A DNA stretch of 5,587 nt from Deltaproteobacteria bacterium. GTDB lineage: Bacteria; Desulfobacterota; Desulfarculia; Adiutricales; Adiutricaceae. The stretch spans positions 1 to 5,587 of the forward strand of contig JAITJB010000105.1 in the NCBI GenBank assembly GCA_031279155.1, read 5' to 3'. Shown in pieces: positions 1 through 5,336 of the stretch. Both the position numbers and the translations under genes were made by a program. Within the stretch, counting starts at the first letter, position 1; each line of letters opens with the position of its first letter. The notes beneath the pieces are model-generated. The model searched no databases. It worked only from the letters and a program-made list of their open reading frames with translations, and was not told the DNA's origin.

Positions 1-809
1 GCCACAACTAAGACCTTATCTCCCAACTCAAAGGCCCCGTAGGTAAAGGCCGGATTGTAAGCGATGGCCAAGTTTGAGGGGATGGTCCAAGGCGTGGTGG
101 TCCAGATGACAAAGCTTACGTCTTTGCCGGCTAAGGCTTTTGATAGTTTAGCTGGATCGCCTTTGAGCGGGAAGGCCACATAGATGGATTCGGAGGTTTC
201 TTCTTCGTATTCCACTTCAGCTTCAGCTAAGGCCGTGCGGCAAGTACCGCACCACAATACCGGCTTAACGCTGTGGTTAAGTCTTCCGTTTAAGGCCATT
301 TGGCCCAGCTCGCGGGCGATTATGGCCTCATAGCGGAAGTTCATGGTTAGATATGGATCTTTCCAGTCGCCTAAGACGCCTAAGCGCTGGAATTCAGCCG
401 ATTGGATAGCCACAAATTTTTCGGCGTATTGGCGGCATTGCCGCCTGATATCGGAGTGGGTCATATCTTTTTTCTTAGACCCTAGTTCCTTATCGACCTG
501 GTGCTCGATGGGTAAGCCGTGGCAATCCCAACCCGGCACATAGGGCGATAGAAAACCTGACATGGTTTTGCTTTTAACTATTATGTCTTTTAGGATCTTA
601 TTTAAGGCTGTCCCGGCGTGGATGTGGCCATTGGCGTAGGGCGGTCCGTCGTGGATTACCCAAATCGGGCGATTTTTTTTGTGAGCGAGAATCTTTTCGT
701 AGATATCTTGTTCTCGCCATCTGGCCAAAAGCTTGGGCTCAAGATCGTTTAAGCCAGCTTTCATGGGGAAATCAGTTTTAGGAAGATTTAGAGTGTCTTT
801 GTAGTCCAT
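1..809 (-). CDS. ileS: Isoleucyl-tRNA synthetase, N-terminal part (cut by left edge)
   Basis: This gene encodes the cytoplasmic class I synthetase that charges tRNA-Ile with isoleucine. Only the first 269 codons are present; the family usually has about 930 residues, so the rest lies beyond position 1. The N-terminus MDYKDTLNLPKTDFPMK is the classic IleRS opening, which fixes the ATG at 809. The Rossmann-fold nucleotide-binding motif is at residues 57-70, PYANGHIHAGTALN, with the HIGH signature reading H64-A-G-T67. VPGWDCHGLPIE follows at about residues 90-101. The CP1 editing domain starts near residue 190, with a Cys pair (LWCGTC) and the threonine-rich editing motif WTTTPWT at 236-242, which in this family clears mischarged valine. 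The gene lies 67 nt downstream of the dedA-family gene on the same strand. No good Shine-Dalgarno sequence sits 5-10 nt before the ATG. The assignment is secure. Confidence 0.97.
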   Translation of the reverse strand, partial: MDYKDTLNLPKTDFPMKAGLNDLEPKLLARWREQDIYEKILAHKKNRPIWVIHDGPPYANGHIHAGTALNKILKDIIVKSKTMSGFLSPYVPGWDCHGLPIEHQVDKELGSKKKDMTHSDIRRQCRQYAEKFVAIQSAEFQRLGVLGDWKDPYLTMNFRYEAIIARELGQMALNGRLNHSVKPVLWCGTCRTALAEAEVEYEEETSESIYVAFPLKGDPAKLSKALAGKDVSFVIWTTTPWTIPSNLAIAYNPAFTYGAFELGDKVLVV

Positions 810-845
810 GTCAAACCCGCGAAATAGTAAGCTTTCATCCCCTTT

Positions 846-874
846 AAAAGAGGAGAGGAGAGGAGAGAAGAGAG
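846..874. repeat. Polypurine AGGAG tract between dedA-family gene and ileS
   Basis: A 29-nt uninterrupted purine run on the plus strand contains three tandem AGGAG units (851-865) followed by AGAAG and AGAG. It begins two bases beyond the dedA-family stop codon and fills nearly half of the gap before ileS. In the minus-strand transcript it reads as a polypyrimidine (CU-rich) tract just upstream of an AAAGGGG element. No function is known. It could simply be a slippage-prone simple repeat. Confidence 0.6.
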
Positions 875-876
875 TC

Positions 877-1599
877 TCAGTCAGAATTGGTCTTAGAGTT
901 AACCTTAGGTTTAGCCAATGGGGCGTTTTGGCTAAGGCGGTTTTGGCGCTTTATCTTAATGGCCTCGATAACCATGGGCATAACCGATATGACGATAATG
1001 GCCAAAATGACCATGGTGAAATTTTTCCTAACCGCGCTAAGTCCCCCAAATAGGTAGCCAGCCGTTATAAAGATGGCGCTCCAACTGACCCCGCCGATGA
1101 TGTTAAAGAACATAAACCTAGGGTATACCATCTGGCCGACTCCGGCCACAAAGGGGGCGAAGGTGCGGACGATGGGGACAAAGCGGGCGATGATAATGGT
1201 TGAGGCCCCATAGTGGTCGTAGAAGTCTCGGGTCTTATCGAGGTACTTTTTCTTTAAAAAGCGCCCGTCTTTTTTGAAAACCTTGGGCCCGATTTTCCGG
1301 CCAATCCAATAGTTAAAAGTATCGCCCAAAAAGGCCGCCGAAGCTATAACCAAAAATAAAACCAGAGGCGAAAGAGGGGAGTCTGGCCGGTGGGCTATGG
1401 CCCCGGCGGCAAACAATAGAGAGTCGCCCGGGAGAAAGGGGCAGACGACTACGCCGGTTTCCCAAAAGACGATAATAAAGAGTATAAAATAAGTCTGCCA
1501 GCCGTACTGACTGACCAACTCGTCTAAGTGGACGTCAATGTGCATGATGAAGTCAAAGAGCCAGAAGACCCAATGTTGGATAAAGGCTAATATTTCCAT
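877..1599 (-). CDS. DedA-family integral membrane protein
   Basis: This is a 240-residue polytopic inner-membrane protein of the DedA/SNARE-associated (VTT domain) superfamily. Members such as E. coli YqjA and YghB are linked to proton-motive-force-dependent transport, envelope integrity and, in some lineages, lipid-carrier recycling. The family signature is intact. An acidic residue (E47) precedes the re-entrant motif CPFLPGDSLLFAAGA, with D59. LGDTFNYWIGR follows at about 91-101, and then ARFVPIVRTFAPFVAGVG with the two arginines R139 and R145. The acidic and arginine positions correspond to residues shown to be essential in YqjA. Hydrophobic stretches lie at about 35-55, 55-70, 78-95, 132-155, 165-186 and 193-212. 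A basic tail (IKIKRQNR and onward) ends the protein. The ATG at 1599 has AAGG about 10 nt upstream. The gene starts 40 nt after the tsaC-like gene and probably shares its transcript. The exact substrate cannot be told. Confidence 0.93.
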   Translation of the reverse strand: MEILAFIQHWVFWLFDFIMHIDVHLDELVSQYGWQTYFILFIIVFWETGVVVCPFLPGDSLLFAAGAIAHRPDSPLSPLVLFLVIASAAFLGDTFNYWIGRKIGPKVFKKDGRFLKKKYLDKTRDFYDHYGASTIIIARFVPIVRTFAPFVAGVGQMVYPRFMFFNIIGGVSWSAIFITAGYLFGGLSAVRKNFTMVILAIIVISVMPMVIEAIKIKRQNRLSQNAPLAKPKVNSKTNSD

Positions 1600-1639
1600 G
1601 GAAGGGAGACCTTAATTGGTGTTGGAGTGTTGGTTTTGG

Positions 1640-2287
1640 TCAGTCTAAGACCGAAGGGCAGATCTGGCGGATGCTCTCTATTTTAACTGCCCCGTGACGA
1701 AAGACCCGGGGCTCAGGGCCGCTGAGATCGACGATAGTTGATGACCGGCCTCCATTGGCTGGGCCGCCGTCGATAACCAGATCGAGCTTTGAGCCAAAGG
1801 CTTCGAGCACTTCTTTGGCCGTGGTCGGCGATTTGCCGCCATGGAGGTTGGCGCTGGTGCCGGTAACTCCGCGATCGACCATGCGGATGAGCCGGCGAAC
1901 AGCCGGTAAGCCCTCCATCCTTAAGCCCACGGTCTTGTTGCGGCCTAAAAGATAGGGGTCAAGGCCGCTGTGGCCAGGCATGAGGAGAGTTAAAAGTCCA
2001 GGCCAAAAATGGTCCATGAGGTTTTCGGCTTCTAAGGTCACCTCTCTGGCGTAACAAGACGTCCTGGTCTTTTGGTCGATGAGCAGCAAAAAGGCCTGAT
2101 CGTCGTGGCGACCGGCCTTAAGGTTACTTAAGCGCTCTAGGGCTTGCGATTTATCGGCCAAGGCCATCAAGGCGTAGAAGGATTGCGTGGGCCCGGCGAT
2201 TAAGCCGCCGCCCAAAAGGGTCTCAGCTGCCGGGACAAGATCCTCAAAAGTAGCGGTTTGCGGGTCTATAGTAAGTATATAAGTCAA
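1640..2287 (-). CDS. TsaC/Sua5/YciO-family protein (threonylcarbamoyl-AMP synthase-like)
   Basis: This 215-residue YrdC-fold protein is related to the enzymes that make threonylcarbamoyl-AMP from threonine, bicarbonate and ATP for t6A in ANN-reading tRNAs. Landmarks in order are GLIAGPTQSFYAL (28-40), the nucleotide-site motif LKAGRHDDQAFLLLI (56-70), FWPGLLTLLMP (94-104), TVGLRMEGLP (119-128), GTSANLHGG (143-151, with S144 and N146) and DLVIDGGPANGGRSSTIVDL (169-188). The start is TTG at 2287. It is the only in-frame start candidate I could find before the upstream stop, and AGGA sits 6 nt before it. Two signatures depart from the textbook. The usual K-x-R is K57-A-G-R60 with His where Pro is normal, and PT-[DE]-[ST]-x-YGL reads PTQSFYAL. 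So it may be a divergent TsaC or a YciO-like paralogue. The fold is certain and the activity less so. It heads the minus-strand cluster. Confidence 0.88.
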   Translation of the reverse strand: MTYILTIDPQTATFEDLVPAAETLLGGGLIAGPTQSFYALMALADKSQALERLSNLKAGRHDDQAFLLLIDQKTRTSCYAREVTLEAENLMDHFWPGLLTLLMPGHSGLDPYLLGRNKTVGLRMEGLPAVRRLIRMVDRGVTGTSANLHGGKSPTTAKEVLEAFGSKLDLVIDGGPANGGRSSTIVDLSGPEPRVFRHGAVKIESIRQICPSVLD

Positions 2288-2296
2288 GATTGTTCC

Positions 2297-2338
2297 TAAA
2301 GCCGCTAAGGTCCCGATAAACCTAGGCCCACGGCTTTA
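2297..2338 (-). promoter_or_regulatory. Leader hairpin abutting the tsaC-like ribosome binding site
   Basis: The arms TAAAGCCG (2297-2304) and CGGCTTTA (2331-2338) are perfect 8-base complements separated by 26 nt. The interior contains a further AGGT/ACCT pairing option. In the minus-strand transcript the second arm ends on the first base of the AGGA ribosome binding site (2297-2294) of the TTG-started gene. A folded leader could therefore limit ribosome access. Pairing is read directly from the sequence; any regulatory role is inference. Confidence 0.4.
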
Positions 2339-2422
2339 CTGGCGATTTGGGGTCCGAAGCTAAAAGCAGTCGGCCGCCGAATTCCCAAAGCTTTAATACG
2401 AGGATAATTCGGACATTCGATG

Positions 2423-2452
2423 ATTTTAGCAGATCCTAGGCCAGCCTTTCAA
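2423..2452 (-). promoter_or_regulatory. Candidate sigma-70 promoter for the tsaC-like/dedA/ileS cluster
   Basis: On the minus strand, TTGAAA (2452-2447) is followed after 18 nt by TAAAAT (2428-2423), together 10 of 12 matches to the consensus. Initiation would be near 2416, giving a leader of about 130 nt before the TTG start at 2287. A weaker alternative lies further upstream: TTGTCA (2528-2523), an 18-nt spacer, then TAAAGT (2504-2499). This is a motif-based call only. Confidence 0.5.
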
Positions 2453-2459
2453 GGGCCTT

Positions 2460-2506
2460 AAAATTAGAAAAAATAATAAAGCCGATTAAGAAAATTTGAC
2501 TTTAGA
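2460..2506. promoter_or_regulatory. A-rich spacer between the divergent promoters
   Basis: This stretch is strongly A-rich with several A-tracts (AGAAAAAATAATAAAG near 2466-2481, AAGAAAATTT near 2489-2497). It ends about 16 nt before the TTGACA at 2522, where an UP element or bending site would be expected for the islA promoter. It also lies upstream of the minus-strand promoter at 2452. Composition is seen directly; the role is inferred. Confidence 0.35.
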
Positions 2507-2521
2507 ACGCCCAAAATAAGG

Positions 2522-2550
2522 TTGACAATTGTTGTCCCAGGCCTTATGGT
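2522..2550 (+). promoter_or_regulatory. Candidate sigma-70 promoter for islA
   Basis: A perfect TTGACA (2522-2527) is followed by a 17-nt spacer and TATGGT (2545-2550), 10 of 12 consensus matches with ideal spacing. Initiation would be near 2557, giving a leader of about 190 nt to the islA ATG at 2749. An inverted repeat, GACAA-TTG-TTGTC (2524-2536), overlaps the -35 box and could be an operator. No sigma-54 type (GG-N10-GC) element was recognised. Confidence 0.55.
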
Positions 2551-2628
2551 AAGGGGCAGCAAGAAGGTCATAAGGTAACCCTTTTGGGTCCAATCACTTT
2601 TCTTTGATTTATTAGTTTTTTTTGTCTT

Positions 2629-2658
2629 TTAACGTTAATAAGTAAAGTTTTTTAAAAT
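2629..2658 (+). promoter_or_regulatory. Palindrome TTAACGTTAA and possible second promoter in islA leader
   Basis: TTAACGTTAA (2629-2638) is a perfect 10-base palindrome in a very T/A-rich stretch (2597-2660). TTAACG (2629-2634), an 18-nt spacer and TAAAAT (2653-2658) make a second, weaker promoter-like arrangement for the plus strand, whose -35 would overlap the palindrome. Transcription from here would begin near 2665, just before the terminator hairpin. This is a candidate regulator site only. Confidence 0.25.
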
Positions 2659-2675
2659 ATCGGCTGATCCCATAC

Positions 2676-2721
2676 GGAAGGCCGGGGATGCTTTGTCGCG
2701 TCCCCGGCCTTCCTTTTTTTT
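2676..2721 (+). terminator. Rho-independent terminator inside the islA leader
   Basis: GGAAGGCCGGGGA (2676-2688) and TCCCCGGCCTTCC (2701-2713) form a perfect 13-bp GC-rich stem with a 12-nt loop (2689-2700), followed at once by eight T residues (2714-2721). The T-run is only on the plus-strand side, so it acts on rightward transcription. It stops 27 nt before the islA ATG. No plus-strand gene lies upstream in the window, so it probably acts on the islA leader transcript (attenuation) or ends a small leader RNA. The terminator call is near certain; its role is not. Confidence 0.93.
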
Positions 2722-2736
2722 GGGCCTAAGCCGCCT

Positions 2737-2742
2737 AAGAGG
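2737..2742 (+). promoter_or_regulatory. Ribosome binding site of islA
   Basis: AAGAGG lies 6 nt before the ATG at 2749 and so fixes that start. It is 15 nt downstream of the terminator T-run, so no promoter fits between the two. A six-base direct repeat, CCTAAG (2725-2730 and 2734-2739), spans the space between them. Confidence 0.75.
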
Positions 2743-2748
2743 TGCTCT

Positions 2749-5235
2749 ATGGATAATCAACAAAGTTTATCGCCCCAGGAACAGCGCCTGGAGATTTTAA
2801 GTCAAGGAAGGCCCGATCCTCTGGCCGAAAGCCATCGAAGGGCCTGCGATCTGATTAATGCTTCTAAAGGGAAAAAGCCCATCATCGATGTTGAGAGGGC
2901 TCTTTATTTTACCCGTTCCATGGCTAAGACCGAAGGTCAGCCCCTGGTCCTGCGCTGGGCTAAGGCCTTAAAGCACATAGCCGAAAATATTACCGTCTAC
3001 GTAAGCGAAAATCAGCTCTTACTGGGCCGCGTAGGCCAGATGGGCCGCTACGGCGTCTTGTATCCCGAGCTCGATGGCGATTTTTTAGATCTCGCTGTGG
3101 GAACACTCCCGGAGAGGCCCGGATCGCCTGCCGATATCAGGCCCCAAGACGCGAAGTTAGTTATCGAAGAGATTGCCCCCTATTGGAAGGGCCGCACCTA
3201 CCATGAGGCCTTAAACTTAGCCCTGCCGCCTAAGGTCCATAAGTTAACTTACGATGATGAGGAAGGGCTTATCTCAAGATTTATCGTTAACGAGACGTCG
3301 TCTTTTCGCTCCTCAATTCAGTGGGTCCATGACTATGAAAAGATTTTAAAGCACGGCTTTAAGGCCATTTACCAAGAAGCCGAAAGAAAGTTGAGCCATC
3401 TAAATTACTATAGCGTAATAGATCAAGAAGAAAAGAAACCCTTCTACCAAGCCGTTCAGATCATCTGCCAGGCCATTACCCATTGGGCCAGGCGCCATGC
3501 CGACCTTTGCGAGGCTCTGGCCAAAGATGAAAAAGATCTAATTCGCCAAAAAGAGCTGCTCAAACTCTCAGAAATCGCCCGCCGCGTCCCCTGGGAGGGG
3601 GCTGTGTCCTTCCATGAGGCCTTACAATCCCAGTGGTTTACGCAGCTTTTTTCGAGACTCGAACAAAAGACCGGGACCATCATATCCAACGGCCGGATGG
3701 ATCAATATCTCTATCCCTTCTACGAGCGAGATTTAGCTAATGGCCTAATCGATTCTAAAGGGGCGTTAGAGCTCTTAGAATGCCTGTGGGTGGGTTTATA
3801 CGAGTTTGTCGATCTCTATATTTCCCCGGCTGGCGGGGCCTTCAACGAGGGCTACGCCCATTGGGAAGCCGTTACCATAGGCGGCCAAAAACCCGACGGC
3901 ACCGACGCCACCAATGAGCTGAGCCATTTATTTTTGAAGTCCAAAAGAGAGTTTCCTCTCCACTATCCCGATTTAGCGGCTAGGGTCCACGCTCGCTCGC
4001 CGCAATCGTTTTTATGGGATATTGCTGAAACTATTAAAGACGGATCGGGCTTTCCTAAGCTTATAAATGACGAAGAAGTCGTCCCGCTTTACGTCAAAAA
4101 AGGGGCCAGCTTTGCCGAAGCCTTAGACTACGCCGTCAGCGGCTGCACCGAAGCTAGGCTCCCCAATCGGGATACCTATACCTCAGGTGGGGCTTACGTA
4201 AACTTCGCCGCCGCCTTGGAGATGAGCCTCAGAAACGGCAGGATGCTCAAATACGGCCAGACTCTCTTGGGGCTACCAACAGGCGACGTGCGAGATTTTA
4301 AGAGCTACGAAGAATTCTATCAGGCTTATTTGGATCAGCACTTAAATCTCTTAAGAGCGGCCTTCATCCAGCAATACCACGTAAATAAACTTAGAGCTAG
4401 ACATTTCGCCCAACCCATGGGATCGGCCATGCACGATCTGGCCTTAAAGCATGGAGTAGATCTTCATCAAGAGCACGTACCCGAAGGCTTAGATTTTGGC
4501 TACGTAGAATTTATCGGCTTTGCCACGGTTATCGATTCTCTAGCGGCCATCAAAAAGATCGTCTTCGAAGATAAAATTCTTACCTTTGCCAAAGTCCTAG
4601 AAGCTCTAGATAGTAACTTTGAGGGCCATAAGGATATTCAGGCTATCTTAAAATCGGCGCCAACTTACGGCAACGCCGACCCCTACGCCGATGAGATAGC
4701 TAAAAAGCTCGATCGGGTGAGCGTCATATTTTGCCAAGAAAAGTCTAAGGATCTGGGCATAAATAACGATATCCGCTACGTGCCCTTTACCTCCCACGTA
4801 CCCTTTGGCAAAGTCGTCTCAGCTACGCCCAACGGGCGGGTAGCTTATTTTCCGCTCTCCGACGGGACCTCGCCATCTCAGGGGGCTGACGTCAATAGCC
4901 CGACGGCTATTTTACTCAGTAACTTTAATAGTAAAAATCTCGATCTCTCAGCTAGAGCGGCTAGGATGCTCAACATCAAGTTTACGCCGCATTCACTAAA
5001 TGGCGATGGCGGAACAGAGCGCTTGATTTCTTTTATCAGGGCCTTTGTCGATCTAAAGCTCTGGCACGTTCAGTTTAACGTCATCAACCAAGAGACTTTA
5101 ATTAAAGCCCAAAAGGATCCCGATTCTTACCGGGATCTAATTGTCCGCATTGCCGGCTACAGCGCTTACTTTACCGACTTAAGCCAAGATCTCCAAAACG
5201 ATCTGATCGCAAGATCCAATCATGACCGAGTCTAG
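2749..5235 (+). CDS. islA: Isethionate sulfite-lyase, glycyl radical enzyme
   Basis: This 828-residue cytoplasmic enzyme would cleave the C-S bond of isethionate to sulfite and acetaldehyde, feeding anaerobic sulfite respiration. The pyruvate formate-lyase-like barrel fills about residues 20-700, with the glycyl radical domain at the C-terminus. The thiyl-radical Cys and catalytic acid form SGC466TE468. The radical site is VRIAG803YSAYF. Residues that, from memory of the Bilophila IslA structure, bind the sulfonate and line the pocket (R189, Q193, W374, C468, E470, R678, F682, G805) all recur here two positions earlier: R187, Q191, W372, C466, E468, R676, F680 and G803. This constant offset argues for IslA (also called IseG) over choline, glycerol, arylacetate or 4-hydroxyproline enzymes. 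The dihydroxypropanesulfonate lyase HpsG is the closest alternative. The gene ends with tandem TAG TGA stops. Its activase follows, and its leader carries a terminator. It appears intact. Confidence 0.9.
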   Translation: MDNQQSLSPQEQRLEILSQGRPDPLAESHRRACDLINASKGKKPIIDVERALYFTRSMAKTEGQPLVLRWAKALKHIAENITVYVSENQLLLGRVGQMGRYGVLYPELDGDFLDLAVGTLPERPGSPADIRPQDAKLVIEEIAPYWKGRTYHEALNLALPPKVHKLTYDDEEGLISRFIVNETSSFRSSIQWVHDYEKILKHGFKAIYQEAERKLSHLNYYSVIDQEEKKPFYQAVQIICQAITHWARRHADLCEALAKDEKDLIRQKELLKLSEIARRVPWEGAVSFHEALQSQWFTQLFSRLEQKTGTIISNGRMDQYLYPFYERDLANGLIDSKGALELLECLWVGLYEFVDLYISPAGGAFNEGYAHWEAVTIGGQKPDGTDATNELSHLFLKSKREFPLHYPDLAARVHARSPQSFLWDIAETIKDGSGFPKLINDEEVVPLYVKKGASFAEALDYAVSGCTEARLPNRDTYTSGGAYVNFAAALEMSLRNGRMLKYGQTLLGLPTGDVRDFKSYEEFYQAYLDQHLNLLRAAFIQQYHVNKLRARHFAQPMGSAMHDLALKHGVDLHQEHVPEGLDFGYVEFIGFATVIDSLAAIKKIVFEDKILTFAKVLEALDSNFEGHKDIQAILKSAPTYGNADPYADEIAKKLDRVSVIFCQEKSKDLGINNDIRYVPFTSHVPFGKVVSATPNGRVAYFPLSDGTSPSQGADVNSPTAILLSNFNSKNLDLSARAARMLNIKFTPHSLNGDGGTERLISFIRAFVDLKLWHVQFNVINQETLIKAQKDPDSYRDLIVRIAGYSAYFTDLSQDLQNDLIARSNHDRV

Positions 5236-5276
5236 TGAGCCAATAAGTACAGAGGCCACTGGCAAAGGGACGAAAT

Positions 5277-5336
5277 ATGGTTTGGACAAGGGCTTGGGCG
5301 AGGTTTAGTCGAGGGGATGGGCAGCGGCGTGGCTAA
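5277..5336 (+). CDS. Possible 19-residue ORF overlapping the islB start
   Basis: ATG at 5277 has a good ribosome binding site (AAAGGGA, 5264-5270, 6-nt spacing) and encodes MVWTRAWARFSRGDGQRRG before TAA at 5334-5336. It lies in the islA-islB gap and ends 17 nt inside islB in another frame. The peptide is rich in Arg and Trp and resembles nothing I know. It may only deliver ribosomes to islB by translational coupling, or be chance. Confidence 0.25.
   Translation: MVWTRAWARFSRGDGQRRG

Noticed and set aside
343..543. Plus-strand open frame of 66 codons
   Set aside because: It lies wholly inside ileS on the opposite strand, has no recognisable domain, and the ileS frame reads as conserved protein throughout.
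788..838. Short minus-strand ORF (MKAYYFAGLTWTTKTL) overlapping the ileS start
   Set aside because: Its AAAGGGG is directly against the ATG, which is poor spacing, and the peptide has no attenuator-like codon bias such as an Ile run.
808..1053. Plus-strand open frame of 81 codons
   Set aside because: It is antisense to the dedA-family C-terminus and the dedA-ileS gap. Its composition is what an opposite-strand shadow would give, and no family is recognised.
1755..1955. Plus-strand open frame of 66 codons
   Set aside because: It is antisense to conserved tsaC-like motifs (SAN and DGG regions), so it is a shadow.
2576..2589. Small hairpin ACCC-TTTT-GGGT in the islA leader
   Set aside because: It has only four base pairs and is not followed directly by a T-run, so it was not called a terminator or riboswitch. 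It could be part of a larger fold.
2688..2729. Leader peptide ORF MLCRVPGLPFFWA starting in the terminator hairpin
   Set aside because: The start lies in the stem with no spaced ribosome binding site, and the codons follow from the hairpin and T-run sequence. It is probably chance.
2288..2748. Known riboswitch, T-box, tRNA or 6S RNA in the divergent region
   Set aside because: I looked for glycine and cobalamin signature segments, T-box sequence and tRNA-like cloverleaf elements, and found none that I could support.
3456..3689. Minus-strand open frame of 77 codons
   Set aside because: It is entirely inside islA on the other strand and has no credible start context or domain.
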